A stretch of 64,000 nucleotides of DNA, taken from contig NC_092859.1 in assembly GCF_032062135.1 (NCBI RefSeq), forward strand, positions 87,079,123 through 87,143,122, given 5' to 3'. Shown piece by piece: positions 54,701 to 60,089 of this stretch. Every line of letters starts with the position of its first letter. The stretch's first letter is position 1. Origin of the DNA: Pyxicephalus adspersus (taxonomy: Eukaryota; Chordata; Amphibia; Anura; Pyxicephalidae). The notes beneath the pieces are model-generated. The model was given only the letters and a program-made list of their open reading frames with translations. It was not told the origin of the DNA and made no database searches. Position numbers and translations under genes: made by a program.

Positions 54701-57700
54701 CGTTTCCCCAGTGTTTACCTGAGGCTTTAAAAGCCCATGTTTGAATTTTCCATGCATTCCAATGGGCTAATATAAACCAGGGCATTTTCTTGAGGCACGT
54801 TTTTGAGTTATTGATAACGCTTCTTGGAGCGCTTTAAAAATTAAAATGCAGGGTTAACGCGGGAAAGCGCATACCTTGATTTCAATGGGGGGCGTTTTCC
54901 CGCGTTTATAGGTGCGTGAAACGTAAATGTGGTAAAAACATGGGAAAGTGCAGCATAGAAGTTTTCCAGGGGCGTTAAACGCTAGTATAAGTGAATAAAA
55001 ACGCAAATAAACGCAGTGGGAAAATTTACATGCGTTTTTAAAACCGCCCGTGTAGACCCAGCCTTAGCATGCTTATCCTGTGCTGGAAAGTATTTTTGCA
55101 TTGCGCTGTGTGTTCAGGGCTTGTTTTGCAATGTGCTGGAATGTGTTGCAACAAAGTACAGTATGTTGCAACACACTGCGCATTAAAGAAACTAATTTGC
55201 CTCTTCTATAATGCACACAAGTGCAGCACATTGGTGTAAAAAGAGAAAATACAGCCATTTGCTTTGGGGCTATGTTGGGGGACATTGCTCAGTGCTGCTG
55301 ACATGAACAAGCCCTCATTCTTGTAGCATTGAATTTGTACTCAAACTAAGCAAGTCTATCAGAAGTTTCAAGTGGCTGTATAGCAGCCAAATATCTCTGG
55401 GTTTGGAACAGACAAGTCTGAAAGGGTGCTGGGGCAATAAAAAAAAAAATTCAACTGAACTAAATTTTCAGCTACACTTTAATGAATTAAGAGACAGTGA
55501 TACTTTCCCCACTCACTGAAAACTTGTCTTAGTGGTGGGAGGGGACAATCAGAAGAAGCTAAGGCTATATTCACACATTTTTTTTCATATTTGGACAATA
55601 TGAACTGTCAGGATCATTTCAGATAAGAATCTTACATGTACAGGTCACCCAACCTTGTTCATGGATCCATCCTTGTGGATCTATAAACGACAGGGAGGAG
55701 AGCGCAGCGGAGTGCCACTCGCTCGTTCTCCCCACTCCCCTCTCTATAGCTTTAGTCAATCCATTGACTTGCTGTTTAACCTCCATGGCAGTATTCCCGA
55801 GTGTGGTTCAGGGTTTTCAGCACCAAAAGCGGTAACCCCAAGCCACAGTCGGGGTGGAATTGCCAGGAAGTTCTAAAGTCCTACCTGGTTCCCACGTTGC
55901 AGCGGCGTTTTCCAGCAGTGCCCGACATCTGCCTCCCCTGGCAATGCCGCCTGAGCATCGCCAGGCTACACAGATGCCTGCCAGCATCTGCGTCCCCAGC
56001 GTGTAAATGTTGGGGACGTGAGGCCAGGGAAAGCAGATGCTGGCCGGGCATCTGCTTGCAAGCCTTAGGCTGGAGTGCGAGACCAGGCGGGAAATTAAAA
56101 ATAATGTGTGTTTTAAATGTACCGCTTTTACATTTAAAAATACTGATGTTAAATGTGCAAAATTACCGTCTCTTTAGAGAAAAACTATAGTTCAAATGGC
56201 AAAAACTGCAGGCAGGCAATTCTGCTGTAATGAAGAAACCCTTCTACCTGCCAGCTATTTTTCTTCTTGGCGCACATTCTCCGATTGCCTTTCTGGCAGG
56301 ATGAATTAGCTGTACTCATTGGAATGGGCGGATGTTATATCCAGTCGGGCCAGAAGATCACGATGATCCAAAATGTCGAACCCAGAAAAAGACCAGGTGA
56401 AGTTGGAAGCTCCAGTAGCTAAAAGTTTCCAAACAATCATTATGCAGTCTCAGAGGTTTTGTTTATGGTCAGCTGTGACTAACTCAGCTGCAGTGTTTTT
56501 AGAATAGCATTTGTTGTTCAAGCGTGGAGCAATTCATCTATATCAAAAACCATTTATTTTAATAGATTTTGACATGTTTAATATATCGGTGGCTTTTATG
56601 CCATGGAGAGTACTCTGGTGTGAAGATATCTGCAATCAAGTTCCCAAGTTCACCTATTTCTCTGACAAACCCATAAAGATTAAGCTTCCCTATCCCAGAA
56701 TTTAAAGAATGAGAATGCAAGGGAACAAACAAAAGTTTGAATCAGAAATAGTCACAACTATCCACAGACTCAACCGTAAAAAAGCTGCATTGACATAGCA
56801 CTACCGTACCTTGTTCAGGAGGCTCTGTGTCACTGCTATGTACAGCCAAAGTGGATTCTTCCACAACACTTTGTTTCTTCTTCTCAGTGATGGATTTTAA
56901 TTTTTGTCTGAGGGGTTTAAGCTCAAAGGCTTGAAAAGACTTGACTTGTGGTTTCTCTTCTACAGGTGGCTCTGGAGTCACAGTATCACCAGTAGTGTTT
57001 TCTTCCTTAACAGGAGGCTCTACAGTGATCTCCAAAACATTATGCTGTTCTTTACCATGCTGTTCTTTTTTATGCTGTTCTTTGAGAGCTAGTTTCTCAT
57101 CCTTGTTAATGGATTCAAGTTCAAGTTTTATCTGTTTGTATTTTAGGAGCAAATCTTCAAAGCTCTCTTCACAGTTCTCATTTTTTGTTACATGGCTAGA
57201 TTTCCTAGGTGGAGACCAAACAACACTTTTAACTGAAAGGAGGTGTTAAGGAAACAAAGTTTAAACTTTTTAAATATTTACCTAAAATACTGTTATACAC
57301 ATGTAAATATATAAGCTTGGTGTGTCAGTGATTACAGGTATGATTATAGGTTTATAGGAAAGGGTAAAAAGAAGCTGTCCAGATACAAAATAGGAGCTGC
57401 AATTTGGTTTTGGTACTGACATTGGGCTTGGATTGCATGTTCAAAACATCCAGAAATCTTAGGTATCAGAAGCAACATTAGTCAGCTATTCACTTATAAA
57501 TATAAATAAAAAAGGGTGTAGCTACGTCCTCCTAATTCTCAATCACCTAGGCAACCGAGAACGAATGGGAGTGCAAAGCCTCATGGGACACCTACGTCAT
57601 GCAACCCAGGCATGCGCAGAAGGTGCCTTTTCGTGAAAAGGGAAAAATTTGACGATCTTACGCATGGGCAGTGAGATCTGCAAGATTTTTTTCCAACCTA

Positions 57701-59539
57701 CGTCACCCGATCTCGCTCCTGGGTCGGGTGACGTAGGAAGAAGAACAAGGAGGAAGAGGCAAAGATGGCGCAGCCGGCCTCGGAGACAGATACCGGGACG
57801 GCATGGGACCAGTTGGAAAACACCTCCAGATCGATCGACTGCACTGCAGGATTAAAGGTAAGTGTAATTTTTTTTTTTTTCGGCACTTTTGAGTTTAGTT
57901 CCTCTTCAAGTAAGTAATGTGTAATATACAAGTACTACATTCCCTGACTCCAACAACTCAGTAATCAGGGTCTAAAAGTGTCATTTATAAAGCAATCTGG
58001 CATATCCCCTTGTGAAGAATCAACTATTAACACAAACACGGGGACCTGGAAGATTTGTTTCGGTGAATTTTAGATTCACTGCTTTTCAAATTAAACCTCT
58101 AAGTTTACAATCAGGCCCAAGAGCTATCATGGGGGTGCATGAATAACCCAAATACCCTAACAGCAAGGTTGTCTGGGAAAGTATTTTGCTTACTGCAAAT
58201 CCTTACTTTACTCCCCTATACTGGGCAACGCATCTTCCTCCTCCTCTTACAGGTAATCTTCACCCATCTTGACTGGCTGTGCCAGCATAACATAAGTTCC
58301 ACGTAGGCGCTCGGGAAATCATTCATCCTGGCACACGCAAGGGAAGCCAGGATTACTGGGTTTCCCTGCCAATCAAAAGTTGATGCCCTGCATGCGCAGC
58401 TCAGCTTAGAAGCCAGAGACCCGGAGCCATCAGGCAGATGTCCCTTTCTGCAATAATTACCTGCCTGATCCTGCAAGCCTAAAATTGAACTTTTACGTGT
58501 TTACAGAAAGGCAACTTTAAAACCAAGCCCTGAGTTCTACAGCTGCAGTAATTGTGGAGCAACTCATCCTTAAAGTTGCAGGGGCACCAAAGTATTTCTC
58601 TCAGCAGCTCAGCTCACCCTAGCAGTCCTGCTCTTTACCTAAAATATCTCTGGCTTTAGAACACAATCCTGTATATGTGAATGATACCACAGCTAAATAT
58701 ACGCTCTGACAGCTGCTGAGCCTGTACACAAACAGCGTGACCTGCGACAGTCACATGGAGGATGACTTGTTACCCTGGCATTACTGCCCTGGAAGAAGAA
58801 AGGGGACAGTAATGTTATCCTCTCCCTAAATATGCCAGCCCACGCCATCAGGCCACATGTTCCTGCCTTGGAGTTGCAGACAATGTCTGATGACTTAAAC
58901 AGGGAGAGGACAGCGGAGAGGGAAAGAGCTGGGACAAGCAGGAAGCGTCCCAATTATATCCTAATCACCTGCAGGCCTAGAATATAAGGATTGTATAGCC
59001 TGGGAAGCTTTATATAATGAGTGGAAGGTTCTCAGTGTGGAGTGATCCTGATAGAAGGATAATATGACTCCTGAGCAGTGATGACAGCTATAGGTGCCCA
59101 TGCTTCCTGATTGTCCCCCATTCCCCCGCACCGGGGCCACACATGGAAGGATACGTTTCCGAGGAGATGGGGCTCTCCAGCTTCCCGGTCTCGGTCCGCC
59201 CAGCTTTATAATTCGCTCCCCCCATTCTCCCCCCCGGTCCCAGATGCGACCCCCCCTTCCTCGTGAGCGGAACCGGCCCAGCGTGTCATGGCTGCGCTCC
59301 CAGAACGAGGGCCTGGAAGACGGCGGCGGCTGCTGCTGGGACACTCGGGGGGCTGGCCGGTAGCCATGAGGAGGCCTCTGAGGGCGAGACCTGTAAGGGG
59401 GGTGCGGGGGTCCTCGGCTGCTCAGCCGGTGCCGGACATGCTGGGGACTTTCGGGTCGGATGCTGTCGTCACTGATTTCACCGTCCTCCAGCTCGCCTTC
59501 CTCCCGGGGAGAAGTAGGGCGAGCAGCCGTCTCAGACAT
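26268..59539 (-). CDS. ZFC3H1: ZFC3H1, zinc finger C3H1 scaffold of PAXT nuclear exosome targeting (35 coding exons)
   Basis: Large nuclear protein that bridges the helicase MTR4 and the poly(A)-binding protein PABPN1 and directs polyadenylated nuclear RNAs to the exosome (family knowledge). Exons listed below join in frame to 1924 codons plus TGA, against about 1989 in human. Order seen: acidic N-terminal motif EEGELEDGEISDD (residues 13-25); RG/RP-rich segment with SFWERSHD; conserved block FEDLLLKYKQ (exon 2); charged coiled coil with REEEIRKIRDLSNQEEQYNR (exon 5); proline and glutamate tracts (exon 8); further coiled coil (exon 13); C3H1 finger Cys1122, Cys1130, Cys1135, His1139 (C-x7-C-x4-C-x3-H, exons 17-18); and HAT/TPR-like helical repeats from about 1250 to the end. 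The last residues are TESKNH. No stop or frameshift breaks it. All introns appear GT-AG except the one after exon 27 (GC-AG). Introns hold many transposons. The start is the first ATG of a GC-rich exon and matches the family N-terminus. The only uncertain junction is the exon 1 donor. Confidence 0.96.
26517..26579 (-). CDS. ZFC3H1: ZFC3H1 exon 34
   Basis: 63-base exon encoding HHLYERAVQKLPLCAELWKD, the last HAT-like helix. Acceptor TTCTGCAG, donor AAGAT|GTAATG. Confidence 0.93.
27066..27105 (-). CDS. ZFC3H1: ZFC3H1 exon 33 (40 bases)
   Basis: Tiny exon encoding AIAAETFLKGQKE, matching AIAAEIVLKGQRE. Acceptor CTCTTAG, donor AAAGAG|GTAAAT. Confidence 0.92.
27461..27562 (-). CDS. ZFC3H1: ZFC3H1 exon 32
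   Basis: Encodes QSKMFTYNFPMCLPIWK, matching AKMFTYNIPTCLATWK of the family. Acceptor ATCCATAG, donor AAAAT|GTAATG. Confidence 0.92.
28234..28334 (-). CDS. ZFC3H1: ZFC3H1 exon 31
   Basis: Encodes VIYFYLSCVPKAQHSKIMER and MMPANLGLALR. Acceptor GTTTTCAG, donor CTCAG|GTTAGC. Confidence 0.95.
28894..29059 (-). CDS. ZFC3H1: ZFC3H1 exon 30
   Basis: Encodes GSRNKVQDSKHFTDLVNRCL, TVPTRHLTPFSTADYWTNYE and FHNS. Donor ATTCA|GTAAGT. Confidence 0.95.
29146..29250 (-). CDS. ZFC3H1: ZFC3H1 exon 29
   Basis: Encodes AEAIDAYEAALGAVMQQNIL and QKLWMD. Acceptor TTTGCAG, donor ATGGA|GTAAGT. Confidence 0.94.
29895..30005 (-). CDS. ZFC3H1: ZFC3H1 exon 28
   Basis: Encodes YLLNFSVPMDF and SYLWLVF, the homologue of the human YLLNIPGPID and PYLWLIY blocks. 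Acceptor CTTCTCAG. Confidence 0.92.
30111..31445. mobile_element. Long-inverted-repeat (fold-back) element
   Basis: Outer arms 30111-30205 and 31351-31445 are inverted copies with few differences (for example TTTTAGAAAGTTTAACACAC against its complement). Inner arms 30535-30665 and 30950-31072 also pair (AAAAGTAGGAATTACAAA). The region 31075-31350 on the right and 30206-30530 on the left do not pair and look like later insertions. No transposase is seen. Confidence 0.8.
31073..31350. repeat. Repeat patch inside the fold-back element
   Basis: Starts CCGTATTTTTCGCCATATAA, a dispersed vertebrate repeat end, then three tandem-like units built on CCCCTTCTGATCACTC and GTGCCATTCA (31169-31275), then the end of a family B MITE (GCCCGATAATTGGCCGATGC ... 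GTGTACGTAGCTTA). Confidence 0.6.
32219..32313 (-). CDS. ZFC3H1: ZFC3H1 exon 27 (GC donor)
   Basis: Encodes GWFENIPVLMDEFIKSFFEN and SPADLLR. The exon ends CTGAG and is followed by GCAAGC, a GC donor with otherwise strong consensus. The Arg codon finishes in exon 28, where homology resumes without loss. Confidence 0.9.
32655..32853 (-). CDS. ZFC3H1: ZFC3H1 exon 26
   Basis: Encodes ICKQLLDGWSDNCDILEALC, then WMTAFRNYPGNTQIFYNVCR, another pair of HAT-like helices. Confidence 0.94.
32931..33036 (-). CDS. ZFC3H1: ZFC3H1 exon 25
   Basis: Encodes DENLSTKESTEVCLPLYKNM and LINLMLSR. Acceptor CCCTTAG, donor AAGCAG|GTAAGA. Confidence 0.92.
33042..33063. repeat. Poly(A) tract beside exon 25 acceptor
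   Basis: On the minus strand this is the pyrimidine tract of the exon 25 acceptor. Confidence 0.85.
33064..33914 (-). other. ZFC3H1: ZFC3H1 intron 24, no other feature
   Basis: No repeat or gene recognised. Confidence 0.4.
33915..34152 (-). CDS. ZFC3H1: ZFC3H1 exon 24
   Basis: Encodes DRCLAWLSYIHLMEYNTLP, FYDPTVSNPSRIVNKEPF and LLALFE. Donor TTGAAG|GTGTGT. Confidence 0.94.
34979..35170 (-). CDS. ZFC3H1: ZFC3H1 exon 23
   Basis: Encodes FLNLEISFDGKDQVCSRALQ and LQCLEILLYRVHLNLITGR. 192 bases, phase 0 at both ends. Confidence 0.93.
35809..35995 (-). CDS. ZFC3H1: ZFC3H1 exon 22
   Basis: Encodes LDSSLNVLSRALEQNRDNQE, IWGHYLKLFSKRG and MCETAVEYAPSFQIWW, a classic HAT-type repeat with conserved aromatic positions. 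Confidence 0.95.
36092..36152. repeat. (AT)n microsatellite, about 60 bases
   Basis: Uninterrupted AT dinucleotides in the intron between exons 21 and 22. Confidence 0.95.
36386..36575 (-). CDS. ZFC3H1: ZFC3H1 exon 21 (first HAT/TPR-like unit)
   Basis: Encodes VTTDDVRYFTNDTDDISNLE and IQLWIKLAYKCLNQNE, where the helical repeat region begins. Donor is GAGGG|GTAAGT, phase 2. Confidence 0.95.
37027..37143 (-). CDS. ZFC3H1: ZFC3H1 exon 20
   Basis: Encodes CKDKRKWKPMYWKKPVSES and an acidic serine-rich end, matching the basic linker after the finger in the human protein. Confidence 0.93.
37144..38916 (-). other. ZFC3H1: ZFC3H1 introns 18 and 19, no other feature
   Basis: Apart from exon 19 (37810-37911) I see only short A/T runs (38247-38263) and no named repeat. 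Confidence 0.4.
37810..37911 (-). CDS. ZFC3H1: ZFC3H1 exon 19
   Basis: Encodes EKYVDKLFGFNRDGM and LLVSHVNQS, conserved. Acceptor TTTTTACAG, donor ATCACA|GTAAGT. Confidence 0.92.
38917..39038 (-). CDS. ZFC3H1: ZFC3H1 exon 18 (zinc finger histidine)
   Basis: Starts by completing Trp, then Gln-His, the histidine ligand, followed by SRKQLFQDILSYDLDLIGC. Donor TACTG|GTAACG. Confidence 0.94.
39132..39263 (-). CDS. ZFC3H1: ZFC3H1 exon 17 (zinc finger, three cysteines)
   Basis: Encodes FSPYFRTKEKLTLSSVSYSN and CRFDLTGTCNDDDCQ, giving the three cysteines of the C3H1 finger. The codon for the tryptophan after the third cysteine is split by the intron (TG|G). Confidence 0.96.
39322..39382. repeat. 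(AT)n / (AC)n microsatellite
   Basis: AT dinucleotides followed by AC dinucleotides in intron 16; a second AC run lies at 39727-39752. Confidence 0.9.
39725..39752. repeat. (AC)n microsatellite
   Basis: Run of AC dinucleotides in intron 16. Confidence 0.9.
40086..40198 (-). CDS. ZFC3H1: ZFC3H1 exon 16
   Basis: Encodes VDMDLITAQNLKQ and EAYRSPLLVFKSYR, matching the segment just before the zinc finger. Donor TATAG|GTAAGA. Confidence 0.92.
40863..40965. repeat. Short palindromic repeat piece
   Basis: AGTAACCACC and GGTGGTTACT form a hairpin around CCAGTTGTTTTTA; AGCTGGGCGCACCACCTGG precedes it. Probably a fragment of a MITE. Confidence 0.45.
41213..41767 (-). CDS. ZFC3H1: ZFC3H1 exon 15 (largest)
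   Basis: 555 bases. Encodes KRLQELEKEYALKIQKLKEM, EQPEFVLPQPSLHDLSQD, LDTEENELEDED and RRRSFRDMNSFTKPNLKHTE. The ends diverge, the middle is conserved. Confidence 0.95.
42330..42480. repeat. Dispersed repeat, copy 1 of a local pair
   Basis: Contains TTGAATTTCCCGC and a CpG-rich block GCTGAGGGACGCGTACGCGA. A related stretch lies at 42755-42900. Confidence 0.5.
42755..42900. repeat. Dispersed repeat, copy 2 of a local pair
   Basis: Shares TTTGAATTTCCCGC and GCCGAGGGACACCTACACGC with the copy at 42330, same orientation. Confidence 0.5.
42979..43086. mobile_element. Small TTAA-flanked MITE, piggyBac-like
   Basis: TTAACCACCTG at the left and CAGGTGGTTAA at the right are exact inverted ends, each including TTAA, the piggyBac target. 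Inside, TGTTTTTACCCCAAACC occurs twice in tandem. Ends 30 bases from ZFC3H1 exon 14. Confidence 0.7.
43117..43248 (-). CDS. ZFC3H1: ZFC3H1 exon 14
   Basis: Encodes SGEELARAKALVSQELGKRK, continuing the helical, basic region. Acceptor CTCTAG, donor CTGAT|GTAAGT. Confidence 0.92.
43786..43960 (-). CDS. ZFC3H1: ZFC3H1 exon 13 (coiled coil)
   Basis: Encodes LLVKDESLLKNLLQQEEKKK and KLSEQLQATEKFLN, a conserved heptad-like helix. Acceptor TATACAG. Confidence 0.94.
44290..44475 (-). mobile_element. L2/CR1-type LINE, endonuclease fragment
   Basis: Minus-strand reading gives THIAGHTLDLVFSKLCNLTL and FPLSDHNLITFNLSN: the GHxLD and SDH motifs of the apurinic endonuclease domain of L2/CR1 LINEs. Only this piece remains. 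Confidence 0.75.
44612..44755 (-). CDS. ZFC3H1: ZFC3H1 exon 12
   Basis: Encodes SREKQKLLKTEQ and SPANSDIEVDGS, then a lysine-rich end. Donor CAAAA|GTAAGT leaves in phase 2. Confidence 0.9.
44837..44955 (-). CDS. ZFC3H1: ZFC3H1 exon 11
   Basis: Encodes CEKENDPLRTPESLPDDKKV and EYRLLREEIS, conserved. Donor TCTAG|GTAACT. Confidence 0.92.
45211..45348 (-). CDS. ZFC3H1: ZFC3H1 exon 10
   Basis: Encodes LPKHKSVVVTLNASDSDDSD and FGGLESMIKEARRTAE, both conserved. 138 bases, phase 0 at both ends. Confidence 0.93.
45610..45765 (-). CDS. ZFC3H1: ZFC3H1 exon 9
   Basis: Encodes NSQPPSPPVVNHIMPVPR and a basic end (VLRPIRRMIK). In phase at both ends (156 bases). Confidence 0.88.
46190..46349. mobile_element. 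TTAA-flanked MITE with CTAAACTC ends
   Basis: TTAAAGCGTACCTAAACTCA on the left and TTTTGAGTATAGTTGCTCTTTAA (read as inverted copy) on the right; both ends include TTAA. Ends resemble the family at 22707 and 57912 (AAAGAGGAACTAAACT). Confidence 0.65.
46968..47171 (-). CDS. ZFC3H1: ZFC3H1 exon 8 (proline and acidic tracts)
   Basis: Encodes VPPPPLPPEEPEQPPKPPFA followed by a glutamate run and MLLREELLKSLANKRA, near-identical to the family. Donor CCAGAG|GTAATA. Confidence 0.95.
47405..49080 (+). pseudogene. piggyBac transposase pseudogene in ZFC3H1 intron 7
   Basis: A cut-and-paste DNA transposase relic (DDE_Tnp_1_7 family), antisense to ZFC3H1. It starts at TTAACCCCCCTAGCGGTAAT, whose TTAA is the piggyBac target. 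Protein blocks in order: DDIWLFLGLVILQG (about 47871), FSPIMKYLHFANNEEFD (about 47990), DESLMVYKGR (about 48137, first catalytic Asp), SSSGYIWNMVLYTGKG (about 48240), TTDNSYTSPELYEFLLQHGT (about 48370, second Asp), NNTMGGVDQAM (about 48655, third Asp), then a C-terminal helical part to about 48890. Breaks: stop codons in the N-terminal part and after SKRA (TGA at about 48202), and frameshifts near 48120, 48555 and 48890. All three catalytic positions survive but the gene cannot make one protein. The right end is not resolved. Confidence 0.88.
49313..49416 (-). CDS. ZFC3H1: ZFC3H1 exon 7
   Basis: Weakly conserved 104-base exon (ASPTRLPYSTSTPMGLSLVP and following). Acceptor TTTTTCAG, donor ATATGG|GTAAGT; phases match both neighbours. 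Confidence 0.78.
50603..50723 (-). CDS. ZFC3H1: ZFC3H1 exon 6
   Basis: Encodes VYQYDNYEEVAMDTDSETNS, an acidic conserved block. Donor CCCCAG|GTAAAT. Confidence 0.93.
50895..51112 (-). CDS. ZFC3H1: ZFC3H1 exon 5 (coiled coil)
   Basis: Encodes QTKAWKKLQQQK, a run of Lys/Glu/Arg and REEEIRKIRDLSNQEEQYNR then FMKLVG. A long charged helix is predicted by eye. Acceptor ACTATAG, donor ACTAAG|GTGTG. Confidence 0.94.
51174..51181. other. Left 8-base target duplication of hAT MITE
   Basis: CTGTAGAC directly before the element; identical to 51437-51444. Confidence 0.85.
51182..51436. mobile_element. hAT-type MITE, copy 4 (best preserved)
   Basis: Ends CAGCATTTCTCAA and TTGAGAAACACTG, flanked by perfect CTGTAGAC duplications. 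Lies in the intron between ZFC3H1 exons 4 and 5, 49 bases from exon 4. It defines the family with copies at 2735, 13250 and 14894. Confidence 0.9.
51486..51720 (-). CDS. ZFC3H1: ZFC3H1 exon 4
   Basis: Encodes EEEELSELHLRLLALQSASK and WQQKEQMVMKEGKEKL, a highly conserved helical block, then a lysine/glutamate-rich low-complexity stretch. Confidence 0.93.
51721..54023 (-). other. ZFC3H1: ZFC3H1 intron 3 content
   Basis: Mostly unassigned DNA; contains the MITE at 52864-53186. CTGATGAAGAAACAACGTAT near 53430 resembles the 'CTTCATCAG' motif seen at 30250 and may be another repeat remnant. Confidence 0.45.
52864..53186. mobile_element. TTA-target MITE family B, copy 1 (with CAA expansion)
   Basis: Left end GGCTACGTACATATGTGC, right end GTAGCC then TTA. 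Inside are GGATCCACGGACGATGGACG and GGAAAGGATC blocks shared (reversed) with 61661-61984. Near the right end (53152-53179) the terminal sequence is replaced by a CAA microsatellite. Confidence 0.7.
54024..54079 (-). CDS. ZFC3H1: ZFC3H1 exon 3
   Basis: Small 56-base exon (EPDEVNQISESNASGDTNE) between a T-rich AACAG acceptor and a GAG|GTATGT donor. Little sequence conservation; supported by phases on both sides. Confidence 0.75.
54684..55063. mobile_element. TTA-target MITE family A, copy 2
   Basis: GGCTGAATCCACACGGACG at the left and CCGTGTAGACCCAGCC at the right are inverted ends; TTA flanks both sides (54681-54683, 55064-55066). The interior repeats variants of 'AAACGC' and 'CATTGAAAT'. PIF/Harbinger-like by target and ends; no transposase. 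Confidence 0.82.
55560..55765. repeat. Family B MITE fragment
   Basis: Shares the ATGGATCCATCCTTGTGGATC, GGAGAGCGCAGCGGAGTGCC and CTCGTTCTCCCC blocks with 61661-61984. Ends are degraded. Confidence 0.5.
55786..56190. repeat. Non-autonomous element with piggyBac-like end
   Basis: Starts TTAACCTCCATGGCAGTATT then CCGAGTGTGG, aligning with the start of the piggyBac relic at 47405 (TTAACCCCCC TAGCGGTAATCC TGAGTGT). The interior is CpG-rich with a palindromic CAGATGC-rich part. The right end is not fixed. Confidence 0.55.
56810..57232 (-). CDS. ZFC3H1: ZFC3H1 exon 2
   Basis: Acceptor CCTTTCAG, donor AACAAG|GTACGG. Encodes SPPRKSS, KNENCEESFEDLLLKYKQ and KSFQAFELKPLRQKLK, blocks strongly shared with the human protein, around a variable KEQHGKEQH stretch. 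Confidence 0.92.
57640..57912. repeat. CpG-rich dispersed repeat, copy 2 (reversed)
   Basis: Right end TTTAGTTCCTCTTCAAG is the complement of the 22707 copy's start. It contains the inverted pair CCTACGTCACCCGA and TCGGGTGACGTAGG. An open frame across it is not a gene. It may extend left to about 57520. Confidence 0.65.
57913..59154 (-). other. ZFC3H1: ZFC3H1 intron 1, no other feature
   Basis: Moderately GC-rich toward exon 1; no repeat family named. Confidence 0.4.
59155..59539 (-). CDS. ZFC3H1: ZFC3H1 exon 1 (start codon)
   Basis: ATG at 59539-59537. Encodes EEGELEDGEISDD and an Arg/Pro/Gly-rich segment. The donor must be in phase 1; C|GTATCC at 59154 fits frame and homology but is a weak consensus, so the left end is inferred. 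Confidence 0.8.
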
Positions 59540-59668
59540 GGCGCCTGGAGGTCAGGGCCAAGATGTGCAGAACCCAGCTCCTGCGTCTGGGAGAAGCGGA
59601 CCGCGAAAACTTCGCTTCACCTTCCTCTACGGGAGCCCCGGATAACCCAGGCCCTGCTGCATAAGGAA

Positions 59669-59678
59669 TCTCGCGAGA
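59669..59678. promoter_or_regulatory. TCTCGCGAGA element
   Basis: Exact 10-base palindrome known from TATA-less, often bidirectional promoters; BANP is the described binder. Confidence 0.75.
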
Positions 59679-59693
59679 ACACCGCCATACGAA

Positions 59694-59701
59694 TGACGTC
59701 A
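59694..59701. promoter_or_regulatory. Full CRE, TGACGTCA
   Basis: Exact palindromic CREB/ATF site 16 bases from the TCTCGCGAGA element. Confidence 0.7.
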
Positions 59702-59736
59702 CATCGCACATAGGCACGGCGCTGGAATCCCGCTGG

Positions 59737-59744
59737 TCACGTGA
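59737..59744. promoter_or_regulatory. E-box TCACGTGA
   Basis: Palindromic CACGTG core with the flanks favoured by USF/TFE-type bHLH proteins. Confidence 0.6.
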
Positions 59745-60089
59745 TATGGCGTGTCAGGGCTGAGCTGATTATTTCAGAACTGTAGAATGAGACTGTGCGG
59801 TCCATTGACAAAATTACAAATATGAAACAATGAACTCTTTTCTACTTTGATCAGTTTTGTTATAATATACATAAACGGTCTTACTATCAATAAAAAGTAT
59901 ATATTTTATTCTGTAATCTCCTTTAAAATATTCAATTTTTTTTATTCTAGTAAAAAGCATTGTAATATTTTGGGGTTATTTTGTAAAAGTAATGAGTGCT
60001 TTTTTGAATAAAACGATATGATTTTTTAATGGATAAAAATATAAGGAAAAAACATCAGGGAACAAGTTTCCACTCTCTCCTCTACAATC

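Larger units (their letters stand above)
59540..59750 (-). promoter_or_regulatory. ZFC3H1: ZFC3H1 promoter, CpG-rich and TATA-less
   Basis: The roughly 200 bases upstream of the ATG are CpG-rich, without TATA box. Three palindromic sites stand together: TCTCGCGAGA (59669-59678), TGACGTCA (59694-59701) and TCACGTGA (59737-59744). This is the pattern of housekeeping promoters; no start site can be read from sequence alone. Confidence 0.7.

Noticed and set aside
59094..59713. Several GC-rich open frames on +
   Set aside because: Antisense of ZFC3H1 exon 1 and its promoter; long only because stop codons are rare in GC-rich DNA.
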